A stretch of 64,000 bases of DNA from positions 5,817,124 through 5,881,123 of the forward strand of contig NW_004454175.1 in NCBI RefSeq assembly GCF_000283155.1, read 5' to 3'. Numbering within the stretch: the stretch's first letter is position 1; each line of letters begins with the position of its first letter. The position numbers were made by a program, and so were the translations under genes. The DNA comes from Ceratotherium simum simum (taxonomy: Eukaryota > Chordata > Mammalia > Perissodactyla > Rhinocerotidae). The notes beneath the pieces are model-generated. The model was not told the DNA's origin and made no database searches. It saw only the letters and a program-made list of their open reading frames with translations. This document shows, in pieces, positions 24,875-37,702 of the stretch.

Positions 24875-25460
24875 TTTGTGTTAGATTTCTATTGCTGCAT
24901 AACAAATTACCAACAAACTTATTGCTTAGAACAACACCCATTTATTACCTCATGGTTCCATAGGTCAGAAGTTTGAGTGGGCTTGACTGGATTCTCTGCT
25001 TAGGGCCTCATAAGGCCAAAATCAAGGCATTGAACAGGCTGGACTCTTATCCAGAGGCTCTCAGTTCTGCCCTCTGGACTACTGGTTCTGCCCTCTGAGT
25101 CATCTTTCCTTTTTCATGAATAGTAACATATGTTTGCAGCTAGTAGTATTATTAGCCTACTTTCTGTAAGTAGAATTTTGGGGTTCAACAGCCTCCTTTT
25201 ACTTTGTGCTCTCTTCGTTCCCTTCAGTTCAAGCTGGTAGCGTTTCTACTAATATAATTTTCTTAAGAACTTTGTGAGTCTCTTGTGGATGGCACAGCAG
25301 TGATCTCCACTAGATAGAAACCACACCCACAAATCTTTTTCAGATAATCCCTTATCTATCTTTGGCTCCTTTTGAGATGGCTGAGGGCAACAACTTCCCA
25401 GACGCCCTCTAATTTAACTGAGAAGATCTATGAGGCATAACCTTAATCTTTTGTGACTGA
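24875..25460. repeat. Ancient interspersed repeat, 'ttctattgctgcataacaaattac' type
   Basis: The start 'gtgttagatttctattgctg' and 'cataacaaattaccaacaaac', then 'aacaacacccatttattacctca', 'ataggtcagaagtttgagtggg', 'ttctctgcttagggcctcataagg', matches a common diverged mammalian repeat whose consensus begins 'ttagtcagctattgctgcgtaacaaa'. The 3' part after about 25150 is harder to recognise. Confidence 0.5.
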
Positions 25461-25615
25461 ACACTCTGATCTTTTGATCTTTCAAAGCAAAAAGTTGTAT
25501 AGCCACTCTTGGCTTTTTTTTTTCTTTCTATGCCACACTTTCAGAGGCGATCTCTTATTTTTAGCATCTTCTACCATCTGAATGGGCTAAGTATTTCCCA
25601 AATTATCATGCCATT

Positions 25616-25635
25616 TTTTGTTTGTTTGTTTGTTG
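25616..25635. repeat. (GTTT)n microsatellite
   Basis: Four 'tttg' units in tandem within otherwise unassigned DNA. Confidence 0.85.
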
Positions 25636-25639
25636 GTTT

Positions 25640-26100
25640 AACAGTCCTTCATTCGGTTTATATCTCTCCTCTTGTATTTTACTCCAAGTAGAAAGAAACA
25701 GAACACATCTTCAACACTTTGCTTGGAAATCTCCTTAGCTAGATATCCCAGTTCATCTTTCACAAGTTCTGTTTTCCACTTAATGAAGGGCACAATTCCA
25801 CTAAAGTTTGTCATTATGTAACAAAGATCTCCATTCTTCTAGTTTCCAGTACCATGTTCCTCACTTCCTACTGAGCCCCAACAAGCAGCATCTTTAATGA
25901 CAAATTTTCTACTAAAAGTCTGTTCAAGGCAATCTAGAATTTTTCTATTATACACCTCAAAATTCTTCCAGCCTCCATCCGCTTCTTGATTCTGAAGCTA
26001 TTCCTACCTGTTTAATTATTTGTTATGACAGCACACCACTTCCAGTTACCTAATTTAGCTCTTCAGAAAGATCCTGTTTCCCTTGGTTCTTGTTCTTTTC
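25640..26100. other. Unassigned sequence without a gene
   Basis: Probably the continuation of the old repeat upstream, but I cannot identify it. No coding exon seen. Confidence 0.3.
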
Positions 26101-26103
26101 TTG

Positions 26104-26380
26104 GTTCTTGTGTTTTTCGGGGTTTTATTGGTGAGGAAGATTTGCCTGAGCTAACATCTGTTGCTGGTCTTCCTCTTTTTGCTGAGGAAGATTAGCCCTG
26201 AGCTAACATCCGTGCCCATCTTCCTCCATTTTGCTTATGGGATGCCACCACAGCATGACTTGAGGAGTGATGCGTAGGTCTGTGCCCAGCATCTGAACCC
26301 ATGAACCCTGGGCCCCCGAAGCGGAGCACCTGAACTTAACCACTATACCACTGGGCCAGCCCCATGATTCTTGTGTTTTT
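26104..26380 (-). mobile_element. ERE1-type SINE with imperfect TSD
   Basis: The body is 26118-26363, inverted. It contains two 'ctgagctaacatc' tail modules ('gaggaagatt' each), a 'gggatgccaccacagcatgac' segment, B box equivalent 'gatctgaaccc'-like text ('catctgaacccatgaaccc') and the 'ctgggccagcccc' head. Flanks 'ggttcttgtgttttt' (26103-26117) and 'gattcttgtgttttt' (26366-26380) differ at one position. This is a more diverged copy than those at 6435 or 53547. Confidence 0.93.
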
Positions 26381-28410
26381 AACTACAAATTTGGTGTTTA
26401 TGTTTTTATGGTTGGTTTAGTGAACCATCTTACCTTAAAAGGCACAGCAACACTTTGACACAGTTCGGTAGTAGCCAATGTCTATGAAGTATATATTGTT
26501 TTGACGGTATTTTATAGATAAGATGTACTACATTAGCACCTATGTTTGGATATGTACATAACTTAATATGATGTCAATGACTGCAAATGCAAAGCTGATC
26601 TGTATCCTTCACAGTTATCGTCCAAAAGTCAGTAGATTCACTCTTGAAATTAAGCTTCCATTAGTCTTTTGTGTTCCTTCAATCCACCTTTCTTGTGGTC
26701 ACTCCATCTGAGCTTATCAAACAACTGATGCATAGATGTCTTTGTGCTAGTCATTCATGGGTCCTGTTGATACAAGATATATCCTAATACATTTTATTTT
26801 GCATTTTAGTGTGACTTGGGAACATTGGAATATTTCATGAGATAGATGTGAAGTATATGTTATGTTTATGTCATGCAGTTAGGGAAAAGAATTGGATATT
26901 ATGGCTTCATAGGCCTTTTTTTTTTTTTTGGTTTGAACTTCAAGTTCTAAGTTGGAATGTCCCGATACAAAAATTCAACACACACAAAATTCTTTTAAAA
27001 GATTAATTCAACTTTTCACAAGGTGGAGAAGCAAAAAACCATCCCCATGAAAGCTCAAGCATTAAAAATGTCAGTCCAAAGAAAGAATCTTGAAAAAATT
27101 CCAAGTTAGCAAAAAGAAAGATTTATAATATAGTTGCCATGGTAACTGCAAACTAGTATGTGGTTAGTAAAGTGCTTCTGTATTAGATTCTTTAGAATGA
27201 AAGACATTCTGTAAATACAAAGTTTTGAGAACTCAAAAATAATACTAGTAAATATTGAAATGCTTTCAAGAAGATATCTTAAAAATACAGCCAAACCTAA
27301 AATCCATTAAAATGAGCTTGTTTTCTTGATATGCCTGAGACTACTCAACTGCCTCTTCTGCCATGGCTGTTTCTGGAGCTGTAGTTCATGTGCTTCATAG
27401 TCTGCATCCTGCTTCACTGTGGTGAGAGATACTACATTGGGTGGGGTATGGACAAGGCTTTTCCATGAGTGATGCTAATAGTTGTTATATTATGGAGCTC
27501 ACCATAGAATTTTCCTTGTGCTGTATTCTCCCCATCACGGCATGGTTCTAATGTATTTTAGTTTTAAGTGTGCAAAACATGTTAGGGCCTTTTGATGAGT
27601 AAATTATTTGATATATTTGAATATGTCAAAGATGAAGTTCATTTAAAATATACATAATATGAAAAATTTTAGTATGTGTTTATTAAAAAACAAAACCCGT
27701 ATGTACGGGGGAGAGTGTAGGAATGTGCACGTGGTGCATCAAAAGCATGAATCATATACATTAGCACAGTTTTGGATTTGGATTCTGAAAATACCATAAA
27801 GTTGTAATAAATGCCATAATAAATTCCTTGTAATTAAGGCTTTGTCTGCATAACACCTTTCAAAAATTGTGACATCTTCTAATACCTAGTTGTTTGGCAC
27901 TTTGAAAAAATTAGCCTTAGAATTAGTGCTTATCCTTTTAAAAAGAGTTTACTAAAATTCTTATGGTTAAGAAACTTTATTTTGCAAAAAAAAGCATTTT
28001 GTACTCATTATTTTAATAAATTAGTGGGACACTGCTATAAGCAACAAATTTTTATATCAAATGCTTTAGATATATACAGTGTAAAGAGGGAAATGATTCC
28101 TAACTGAAGACACTTACTGTGAAGAATTCTAAAATACGGGAGGAATCATAGTTTAATCCATATATAGGGAAAGCACATTATTTGACAAAAGGTAGAAAGT
28201 AAGTAAAAGAATGTTTTAATAATTGTATTAGTAAACATTGTGTGTGTGTGTTTTAACAGATAACAGAACACCTCTGCAGGAATGAGTAAGTATTTATACC
28301 TTTCTGAGTAACAGATGGTATTTACTTCTCCAATAAACTGTCTGGCTGTTATACTTCTATGAAATCTCTTGAGCGATCTAATTACTGGTACATTGTTTGT
28401 GGTTCAAAAC
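26381..28410. other. Unassigned AT-rich sequence without a gene
   Basis: No repeat family, RNA gene or exon was recognised. There is a run of 14 T at about 26917. Open frames here are below 65 codons and lack domains. Confidence 0.35.
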
Positions 28411-28414
28411 ATAC

Positions 28415-28525
28415 CACTTTATGGATTTGGAACCTGAGCCCCAGGAAGGCTAAGAGACTTGCTTAAAACTATGCTGTTTGAGTTTCAAGGCTGAGACTCA
28501 CCCAGATTTTCTGATTCCAAAAACC
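28415..28525 (-). repeat. MIR SINE fragment (inverted)
   Basis: 'gaacctgagccccaggaaggc', 'taagagacttgcttaaaact' and 'ttctgattccaaaa' are in MIR order, reverse complement. Confidence 0.55.
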
Positions 28526-28529
28526 CAAG

Positions 28530-30000
28530 GTATTCACTCCTTCATACAACTTAGTGCCAAGTTCATGTGGATGGAAAGTATTTAAAATAATGAAAATTAG
28601 TAGAAACAAAGTGAGACTTCCTAATAAACTTATGTTGCATACTGTCACATCAAAGAAAGAACAGCCAGATGTTTCATTTCAACTAATTGCCAAAATTTCC
28701 AGGCAGAGCTGAACTAATGGCAAAACTTAGAGAAACTTTTTTTTAAACTTCTTTACTTAATATTTCCCCCAAATAATTTAAAAATAAGAATACTCTTATA
28801 GTTTTATATGGAAGTATTTTCTCCCTAAGCTTTTTGTCTGTTAACATATCTCCATCAAAGGAGATTCTATATTATTTAAATGTTATTGCATCACATGTTA
28901 GTACAGTGTTTTTCCCAAAGTGGTACCCAGTAAATACTTTGGATGACAAAACCAGTTCATGGGCATTTCTTAAACCACAAATAAGTATATCAGCAGTGAT
29001 TAGATCAACCAAAGGATTCTATGGAATAAACATGGGATAGCAAAGCCATCTCCTGGAAACTCAAATACCATTCTGAAGACTGGTGGTAGCCAGGTTTGAC
29101 TCTTATAAAAAAAATAAGAGTATATAATGGTGATTCATGGAGAAATTCCTTCTATGGTGACAGGTAAACAAGTTTCCCCCAGCCTAACAAGCTATGAGAC
29201 AAAGCTGCTGGTTCTGGGCTGCTCTGTCCGGGAGGATTGCTCATAGTGCATGGACTGCCTTGACCACTTTGAATATGCCTCCCCTGAGGAACAAGGGAGG
29301 CGTCAGGAAATGTGTCCACTAACCTATACCTTGATCTCACATTTGTTGTGCTGTTTGTTGGTTCATTAGTAAACTTAAGTGAAAACAACTCTAAGTGGAA
29401 TCTGAGTCTTCATTTGTGCCAATCTTCCAGCCCAGATCAGATTTAGCGGTCTGCCTCAGTGTAAGGCCCAAACATCATCGCAGTGAATGTCTCCAAACAT
29501 AAGGGTTATAGAGTAACAAATCCAATCTGAATTCTAATAATGGTTTCAAGAAAGAAACTAACTCCAGCATACAGGGCACTAAAGACATCAGTCAAAAACA
29601 ATGTGGCATACCATTTTCATATGCAATTACGTAAAAGGGTTTAGCATTTTGACTGAAAAACTACAAATATAAATTGGACACTGACAAGTTTGACAATATG
29701 GTAAATTACTTCTGCTGGCAAGTCAACCAAAGGAAATCTAATAATATTCTAATCAAAGGATGTTGCATAGCTTCCTAAGGTGGCTACTCCAAATGAGAAA
29801 ATATCTGAATATGTAGTCTGGGGAAGTTATCATATATCCATCTCTATATCTTTTGGATCAAATATTTTATCTCAAATATTTGAGCAGGTATACTCCTTTA
29901 TATTTACAGAATAATTCATGTAATTCCTTATGTTGGTTCTACGGAAGGACATAGCCATTTAAATTGCTTAAAACTAAAGTGACTGTCTTGCATTTCTTGT
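28530..30000. other. Unassigned sequence without a gene
   Basis: No confident repeat or exon. The minus-strand open frame at 29152-29388 carries no domain. Confidence 0.3.
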
Positions 30001-30004
30001 TTTG

Positions 30005-30160
30005 TACGATGTTGCTTGTTTACTCCACAGTCTTGACTACTGCACTGTGCGATTCTTAAAGACAAGAACCAATCCTGTATTATTTATTTTTCTTTCCCCA
30101 TCACAGAAACCAGCACATGGTGAGTGCCTAACAAAAGTTTCCAGAATTATATCACTCTCT
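30005..30160 (+). repeat. L2-like 3' end fragment
   Basis: 'tcttaaagacaagaaccaat', 'cccatcacagaaaccagcac' and 'atggtgagtgcctaacaaaagtt' follow the L2 3' phrase 'gagggcagggacc ... cccagcgcctagcacagtgcc ... gtgctcaataaat', with strong decay. Confidence 0.45.
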
Positions 30161-30164
30161 ACAA

Positions 30165-32260
30165 AGACCCACATGCCGCTTAGGAGAAACTTTTCCAACT
30201 CCCACTTTCCCTACATAATAGCAGCATTTAAACTCCCACTGGAGAAGGAAATGGTGAAGTACCGCTGAGTTTCTCAAAAGTTTTATGAATATACGTGGAT
30301 AGAAAAAAAAACAGATAAGGTGAAAGTGACATTATAAACACATAGGCCATTTCATTCTTGGATGAATGAAGGCATATAACCCACTTGGGAATCCCAGTCA
30401 GCACCATTTTCTTTGAATATACAAGACAAAACTGCATATTCTTACAATCCTTTGAAAGCATTAGAGACTCTGGGTAGATTTCTTCAGCAACATCCAGAAA
30501 CTGCATTTAGGTTTGGGGATGCTGCCAGCTCATCTGAAAGCTTTGTGTGGAGGGAGGAGGAGTAAGAGTTTTGGGCTGGGTGAAGCAAGAATAAGAGATT
30601 TTGAAGTTCACTAAGCAAATTCTGAAAATATCCCAAAGCAATAATAAAATATCCACTTCATGTATAAACTGTTTGTTATAATCTAGGATTGTCAGTTTTA
30701 TGCCTTATGAAACTGGATAACAGGTACAGAGTAAACAATTTTTCTGACATAACATAATAGTAAAAAAGTTTCTACATCTAACTATGGTAACAGTTCTGCA
30801 GTTTTGTGTTGCTGATTCTATTTTTTTTATAGCTCTGGCGTTACGTGAAAAACAGAACCTGATATAAAAAACTAATTTTGTCTTGTGCCCAAGTGATTTG
30901 AAGAATCTTCTACTTTAAAACTCACATTTACCACTTGAATTTGGGACACAGTTATGACCGATGGGCATATTTCTGAGTTATTTGAAATTCTGTATTAATT
31001 GCAATACACCCATTACAAATATTCCTTGGGGTCAACAGTTACAAGGCCCCTTAGAACCAACAGAGCTGGATGTTGTTACATTAAAATGTCATGATCAAAA
31101 GTTTCAGTTTTTAAACATCTTTTCCCCCAAATATGCCATTAGGACAATTTGCTTTTTTATTATCTGTTTCTCCACTTAAAGCTATGATCTGCTGTACCTT
31201 TTACCATGACAAGATCCAAAGAATCAGCAAGAAGGAGATTTCCTGAGCAGGATCAAAATGATTTCATTTTTACTACTTAGTGAGTAATCTATAATTCTCA
31301 TCACATTGATGAGAGATGTACATAAAGTCTGTAACATCAAATGAAATTAAATGCCTCTTTTATAGTAGGTTCTACCACAAAGAGGGAATATAACAATAGT
31401 ATAGTATATCAGGATCTTCAGGATTATTGACCACTGGCTTATTGCTTAGACTCATTCTAGAAGTAGCTATTTTATTCTAAAAAATATCTGATACTTCATT
31501 AGAAAATACCCTGAGAAGATATTTATGCAATACTTGAAACTGTCCACTACTAAAATGTGCAATTAGGATCAGACTATTTTTATGAGCTTATTTTTAAGAC
31601 ACTGAACAATAGATTCAGAGTCTCATTAACCAAAATACAACACACAAGCTTTCTTTTCTTTTTCAAAAGTGTTACAATAATTATAAACATTCTACTCAGC
31701 AAATCACCTAAGACTGCCAAATCGGAATTGCATTTTTGAATATGTCAGAGTTTCTCTGTTAGCTCATCTAGTTATAAATTATGTGATCTTTTTCTTCTAT
31801 AATGTTAATTAACTTGTAATTTTTTAAGAGAAAATATCATATATATTGCCAACAAATGAGAGTCTAGGAAACCAGTATGATTTTTCAAATGGAGTAATAT
31901 TTTTTAAAATGGAAGTTATCATAATTCAAATGTTACATTAGAGAACAAAATCCTGACATTATAACATAAATTACATATTTGGAAAACTCATGCATTGCCA
32001 ACAGGCATGTCTTAAGCAATAACTCATTAAAGTGTATTCTGATACTTAGTTTTCATTGTTGATTAGTATTTTAAAAATTCTTTATGTATAAAGATGCTAA
32101 TATTTTCCTTAACTACCTCTAAAGATCAACGTGATTCCACAGGTGTCTTCAAACCAATTTGAGATTAAACAATGTGATTCTCACTATTTAATTTTCTTCC
32201 TCATGGATTTGGATTTCTAGAAAATTGATTGGCCTTTGGCTAGTAGTATTTCCAGGACAG
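30165..32260. other. Unassigned AT-rich sequence without a gene
   Basis: No repeat, RNA gene or exon recognised. Open frames are up to 92 codons without domains. Confidence 0.3.
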
Positions 32261-32264
32261 AAAA

Positions 32265-32505
32265 GAAGAAATGAGCGTTGGTGCTGGAGTAAGACGAATG
32301 TGGATTCACGTCTGGCTCTGCCCTTTTGATCTCTATGGCTTCAGACACTTTAGTCTATCTAAGCCACACTTTCCTCACTTACAAAGTGAGGATAATAATA
32401 CTGCCCACCTTTATAGGGCAGTATTGAGGATTAAATGGGATGGTGTGCCTAGTGTTCAGCAAAGTACATACACTCAATATACATTAGCTGGTGGTAATAT
32501 AATCA
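32265..32505 (+). repeat. MIR SINE (sense), nearly complete
   Basis: 'ggtgctggagtaagacgaatg', 'tggattcacgtctggctctgcc', 'ctttcctcacttacaaagtgagg', 'ttgaggattaaatgggatgg' and 'cactcaatatacattagctg' cover nearly the whole MIR in sense orientation. The 92-codon open frame across it is not a gene. Confidence 0.85.
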
Positions 32506-32724
32506 AGGCAGCCCAAAATGATAGTTTGGTTGTCTGGTTCAGAGTATAAGCACTGGTAAAACTTGGATCTTTTAAATAGGATTTCCAGCATCTCAATTTT
32601 TCAAAAGAAATTATTTTCAATCCCAAAGACAATACAGTGGCCAGGGACCTTAGAACAACAATATTACTTGATAATGTTCAGTGTATCACGGCAAAGACAC
32701 AGTATAATCATACCGTGCATTTTT

Positions 32725-32935
32725 ACGGTACTCTGTACTACTCAGAGTGCCATCTCATACATTATCTCATGTGATTGTAGCAACAATTCTATGAAGCAGG
32801 CCAAGGAAATAGTATCTCCAATTGACCCCCGACAAAGGCAAGTTGACAGCAGCTGGTTACTTGAACAGCTCAGAGGGCTAGTCCCTGATAGAGCTGCGAT
32901 TAGAGTTCAGTTCTGCTTCTTAGTCTGTTACTTCC
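32725..32935 (-). repeat. MIR SINE (inverted)
   Basis: 'catctcatacattatctcatg', 'gattgtagcaacaattctatg' and 'aagcaggcc' start the reverse-complement MIR order, and 'gagctgcgattagagttcag' ends it. With the sense MIR at 32265 it forms another opposite-facing pair. Confidence 0.65.
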
Positions 32936-33094
32936 TTCACACTCCCTCCCCAAATTAACTGCAATAATTCTCTATTTATAGGAGAGTTAAAAAATACTAC
33001 ATTATAAACCAATATTTATTGGAAGTTAAACACAAGTCTCCCTTTGGAAAATGCCTCTGTGGTAATACGTGATCAGTTTTAAAGCTGAGTCCAT

Positions 33095-33185
33095 TTAGAA
33101 CACTTTTATTGAAAGCCTTCTCTAAGGATTGGCACCGTGGGAGATATCAAAGTGAGTTCACAGAGACTCTGCTCTCAAGAAGTTT
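33095..33185. repeat. Old repeat relic with 'tttattgaaagccttctc' phrase
   Basis: 'acttttattgaaagccttct', 'ggattggcaccgtgggagat' and 'gctctcaagaagttt' correspond to the size-class phrases of the old repeat also seen at 6905 and 13310. Confidence 0.4.
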
Positions 33186-33490
33186 AAAAGCCAACTGGAA
33201 AAATTGCCAAAAGGCAAAACAAAACAAAAACAAAAACACCCCTAAAGTATAGGGCAGACTATAAAAAAAGAAGTAAATTTTTAAAAAAGTGGAACCAAAG
33301 AAAAGGCTAATGATGAGTAGGTAAAAGGAATGATCTCAAGAAGGGGATCACAGAAAAGAAATAATAATAAACATAATTCTGTCCCAATAAGAGAATTGTC
33401 TCATTATCTAGAACTTCTAAGTTAATTGATAATAGATAACTGTAGTTAGAATCCAGAACTTCCATTAACCTTTCTTACAATTTAAAAATA

Positions 33491-33763
33491 TTTATGTTGG
33501 GGGGCCAGCCTGGTGGCGCAGCGGTTAAGTGCGCGCGCTGCGCTTTGGCAGCCCAGAGTTCGCGGGTTCGGATCCCAGGCGCGCACTGACGCACTGCTTG
33601 TCAAGCCATGCTGTGGCGGCGTCCCATATAAAGTAGAGGAAGATGGGCACAGATGTTAGTCCAGGGCTGGTGTTCCTCAGCAAAAAGAGTAGGATTGGCA
33701 TCAGATGTTAGCTCAGGGCTGATTTTCCTCACCAAAAAATTAAAAAAAAAAAATTTATGTTGG
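33491..33763 (+). mobile_element. ERE1-type SINE with 10-bp TSD
   Basis: The body is 33501-33753. Head 'gggccagcctggtggcgcag', A-box-like 'cggttaagtgcgcgcgctgc', B box 'gttcggatccc', 'ccatgctgtggcggcgtccc', then two 'agatgttagtccagggc'/'agatgttagctcagggc' modules and an A-rich tail. The 10-base duplication 'tttatgttgg' is perfect at 33491-33500 and 33754-33763. Many CpGs survive in the head, which suggests a young insertion. Confidence 0.95.
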
Positions 33764-33769
33764 TAGTCT

Positions 33770-36690
33770 TTATTGAATTCTCTTCATTATATAATTCAAA
33801 TGCAAATAATATACCAATAGGTCCTAAATCCAGAGAGGTTTTTCCAAAGTAAATATTTTTATATATTGTAAATATTCATAACTATCCTGTAGGGCTTATT
33901 CTATGGAGATTTTAATTTGTTGCAAAGTGAAACAGCAAGATTGTTTTTGAGGAAACTTTCTTGCCTACTTATAAATACTATCCTTGTCAAAGTGGTTTCT
34001 GGAGGAAATGTCTCAAACTATATTTCCAAAGAGTACTATAACATTTAACATGTAAAATGTTACTGTGCCTACACATACCTTTTAACTGAATCCAAAAACA
34101 TTTTATGTTCAGAAGCACAAGGGAATAGTAAGTATTTTCTTTTCTTACAAGGTAGATAATTGTGAAGTGACTTTTTTTCCACATTGCATATTTTAAGAAA
34201 TACTCAGATGATGTTATTTTGTTTCTGGCTCTATATCTGTTGAAAGTGAATCATATATCTTTAAGATAACAAAGCCCCTTTCCCCATCTCAAGGATTTCA
34301 TGTGCCTAATAGAAGCATGTTTAAAACACAGAGTCTGATTTTTAAAAATGCAATGTATTCTGACATGTTAAATGTTAGTAATAGGATTTTTTAAAAAAAT
34401 ATATAAATCTTTTTAATTCCACCACATACTACGTTGCTTACCACTCTTAGGCTGACTAGAAATACTTTATGAGTCTTCTTTCTGGGATGTCTACTTTCTG
34501 ATTGAAATAGGACATGAAGACACACTACTTCCTGTGCTAATTCATCTATGTCGTATGTTTTGGTTTATAAACTAACCCAAGTTGTCTACCAATTGCAGAA
34601 TCATTTTCTAAGCACGAAACAACCGAAAACTTCATTAGAATCACCAGCTGCTAATAAGTAGTATTTTTTTAAGTGAAAGAAATCAAGACGGGTCTTTAAG
34701 TGTATTTATAGGTAGTCAGTCATGAAGGTGGGACCTAAAAGCAGTCATTCACGTTGGACCACCAAAGAGAATATCGTAGCCCACTGTTTAACAGAGTGAA
34801 TTCTTGAACATGCTTGGAAAATGTGTGCACTGGCAGGCTCCTAAGCGAATACTTAATGAGTGATTTGGTTCAACGTGAAAAGTGAACAGTCAGGAATTCT
34901 TATCTCTTAAGATGCATTTATTTTCATACATTATCAAATGAGCTTAATAATTACAGAGTTCAAAGGGCCATTAATAATTCACATTCTTAAGTATAGTATT
35001 CTCAAGTAAATTAACTGGTTCTACCCAGCAAACATCAATGGTATCAGAGGCCTGAAGCCTCTAGTGTCCCAGGAAATCAGTGCAGCAAATACAATGAGAA
35101 AGTCAAATTCTCCTTCCTCTCCACAGAGATTTTAGCCCAAGATCTATGAAATATTCTGAACATTAATATCGAGGTGAGGAGGGCTTTTCAGTACCAATGA
35201 ATTCTGAACTGATTTGTAAACCACCTTTAGAAAATAAGGATCCACTATTTTGTAAATCTGAGTAGAGAGAACTTTTCTTTTTGGAATAGCATAAGAAGTA
35301 TAGTATGGAATACGGTATACTATATATTCCATATATAGCATATGGACTAGCATAAGAAGTAGCTAGTAGTCAACAAATTTGTAGGAATAAACTAACCATA
35401 TCTGTTAATATCGATTAACAAAATTACCTCTAGCATGCTGATTAGAGTTGACCAAATAGTGGAAAACATGTTTCTGCTAGTTGTGCAGGATACAGGTTGA
35501 GATTAGAATTTGAAGTAGAATTTGAAAAGGATCTCCGTGTTCAGAGAAAAATTAAAAAGGTTAAGAGGACCCTGTGACACTGAGCGCCTCCCTAAAAGGT
35601 GTCTAGAGGTGAGCTGCCCACCACCACAGACTGACATTTTTAAAGGCCCTTCTCATTACTGTAGGGCTGGACAGCAGAGTCTAGCTTCAGCACTACATGG
35701 GAGCTACAGACACATTTGAAATGCCTCATTAGACATTTGGTAGTATAGTATTGCCTTCTGAAAGCACAGTTTCTGCTTTCTGAGTCTTCATATATTTCTT
35801 CTCTTTTGCTCTGAGAAAAAGACTTTCTCCTTTAGGTTTTGGAAGCTGTGGAAATCTAGTTTTCTAAACTCTAGACTGCAGTTTAGGGAGATTTACTGAG
35901 TGTCTATAAAATATGCAAATAGTTTCATATTTAATGGCTGCCATGTCATTCTGGCTTTTCATTATTCTATTCTTAAAAGAGTTGCCGTGACAAAATACAT
36001 TATTTTATAAAAATAATGGAAGAGTTTCTTTCTCATTATAACAGCAGTACAGCTTTATCATAGAAATTTTGAAAAGCAGAGGAAATGATAAAAATGAAAA
36101 TGAAAATCTATATTTCCATTGCTTGGGGATAGCTACTTATGACATTTAGGTATTGGTCACATTTTCATAATTTCCATGGATTCCAGACAGAGTGAAGTCT
36201 GGATGACCTGAAGGAGAATTTCTCATACTGAGAGCATTCTGGGAGGGCACACACCTGGGACAGTGTGTGCAGTGGTATTTGCTGGGTCTTGGATCTGCCT
36301 CACTCTGGGACCTGTGGCTTCTTTGATACTTCATACATTTTGCTTATCTAGATTTACTGATCCAGATTGTTTGGTTCTATTTGGACTTAGTTTCTGGCTT
36401 GTCCAAGGATGAGGATGTGGCCACGATGCTATCAAAGCAGAGATGTGTGTGATGTGGTGTGGGCCAGTATACTGGGTGAGTAGGGATGGAACTGAATATT
36501 TGAGAGTCAGAAGATATTGATAAATACACCACAGGTATCAATAAATGTGGGGAAGAAGGGCTATAAATCTAGGGATGTGGAGGAGCTAATAAAATAATAG
36601 ATACATGAAAATCCTGAGCGCTCTCAAAGGAACAGTAGGTCATAAATCAAGGAGTCATTGAGTGACTAGTGAATTAAAAAAAAACTCGGT
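33770..36690. other. About 2.9 kb of unassigned sequence without a gene
   Basis: No repeat or exon that I can name. It holds short palindromic AT motifs near 35300-35345 ('atatattccatatatagcatat'-like). Open frames are below 70 codons. Confidence 0.3.
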
Positions 36691-36693
36691 ATC

Positions 36694-36802
36694 TCCCAGT
36701 CATGATGACAAAATTTAACATTCAAAATTCTAGGGTGAATTACCTTATCTGGCAGAGGAGTTTCTGTGTTTCTGGTGACTGACAAATAAATGTCATTTCT
36801 AT
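36694..36802. repeat. Unnamed repeat, copy 1 of 3
   Basis: It shares 'tcatgatga', 'cattcaaaattctagggtga', 'attaccttatctggcag' and 'tctggtgactgacaaataaatg' with copy 2 at 37703-37810, about 1 kb downstream in the same orientation. The two are clearly related but diverged. See the findings. Confidence 0.7.
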
Positions 36803-36869
36803 TCACTTCTACAAACTTATCGTGATGGAATTTTCCATATATTGTGTTTTGAGACACGAACATTGTGTG

Positions 36870-37255
36870 TCTTCTTAGAAACCCTTAACCACTCCCTTCT
36901 TTTTCTCTTTCTTGATCTGCACCCACCCCTCCACTTGCAGACTTGGACACTGTAACCCAGAACTGCAGGGCTAGCACCTCCCACTGGTGTGAACCTCCAA
37001 GAGCAGAAAGCAGGAGTCAGCAGGGAGTCAGGTGTGCGTCTTCCTTGCTAACTGTCCCGTGAAGCTCCTTGTGCTCAGCAAATCCACCTGCTGAGTGAGC
37101 TGCTGTGCCCCTTGCAGATTTGTTCTGACTTGGTAGCCAGCACAGATCTCATTGCTTTGCAGCTTCCCTTGCCTGACTTCCCTTTTCGCCTTATGTGTAC
37201 TCTCCTGGGCTTGCACTCTCAAAATCAGAACTTTAATCTTGCTTCAGGCTCTGTT
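36870..37255. other. Less AT-rich unassigned stretch
   Basis: This stretch is richer in C and in CTG/CAG words than its surroundings. A minus-strand 64-codon frame (37028-37222) has no domain. It could be an unrecognised LTR fragment, but I cannot support that. Confidence 0.3.
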
Positions 37256-37430
37256 TTCTAGAGCAACGATTCTCAAATTTTAATGTGGATACAAATCACT
37301 TGGGGATCTTGTAAAATAAAATACATATTCTGTGTCAGGAGATCTGGGATAGAGCCTGAGATGCTGCATTTCTAACGACATCCCAAGTGACATCCATACC
37401 ATTGGTCTTTTACATAGCAAGGTTCTAGAA
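37256..37430 (+). mobile_element. MER5-group hAT MITE with 8-bp TSD
   Basis: The body is 37264-37422: 'caacgattctcaaattttaa', 'aatcacttggggatcttgta', 'agcctgagatgctgcatttct' and the terminal 'tagcaagg'. This is the order of the MER5 group of hAT-Charlie MITEs. Flanks 'ttctagag' (37256-37263) and 'ttctagaa' (37423-37430) match at seven of eight bases. Confidence 0.8.
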
Positions 37431-37454
37431 AACATAGAGTAAGACAGAACTCAT

Positions 37455-37670
37455 CATCACCACAATGTAAGCTCCTTGAGGGTCAAGACTTTGTATATAT
37501 AAGTGTGTGTGTATGTATATATATATATATATAAAGAGAGATCTTTATATAGATATATAGATATATAGATATCTAGAGAGAGATAGACATTTCACTGTTC
37601 TATCCCCTGAATCTACAACAATGCCTGGAATATAGGAAGTTCTCAACAGGTATTTGTTGAGTGAATAATA
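37455..37670 (+). repeat. L2 3' end interrupted by a microsatellite
   Basis: 'gtaagctccttgagggtcaag' and, after the interruption, 'cactgttctatcccctgaat', 'aacaatgcctggaatatagg', 'caggtatttgttgagtgaat' form a sense L2 3' end. The TA/TG/GA-rich tract at about 37494-37590 lies inside it. Confidence 0.75.
37494..37590. repeat. Compound (TG)n/(TA)n/(GATA)n microsatellite
   Basis: 'tgtgtgtgtatg', then about ten TA units, then 'gatatatagatatatagata' and 'agagagagatag'. It appears to have grown inside the L2 3' end. Confidence 0.9.
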
Positions 37671-37702
37671 AATCAATAAATTCTCCCAGATGACTTCAGT
37701 AA

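Noticed and set aside
37028..37222. Possible small gene in the C-richer stretch 36870-37255
   Set aside because: No start context, domain or splice signals that I can support; it may be an unrecognised LTR fragment.
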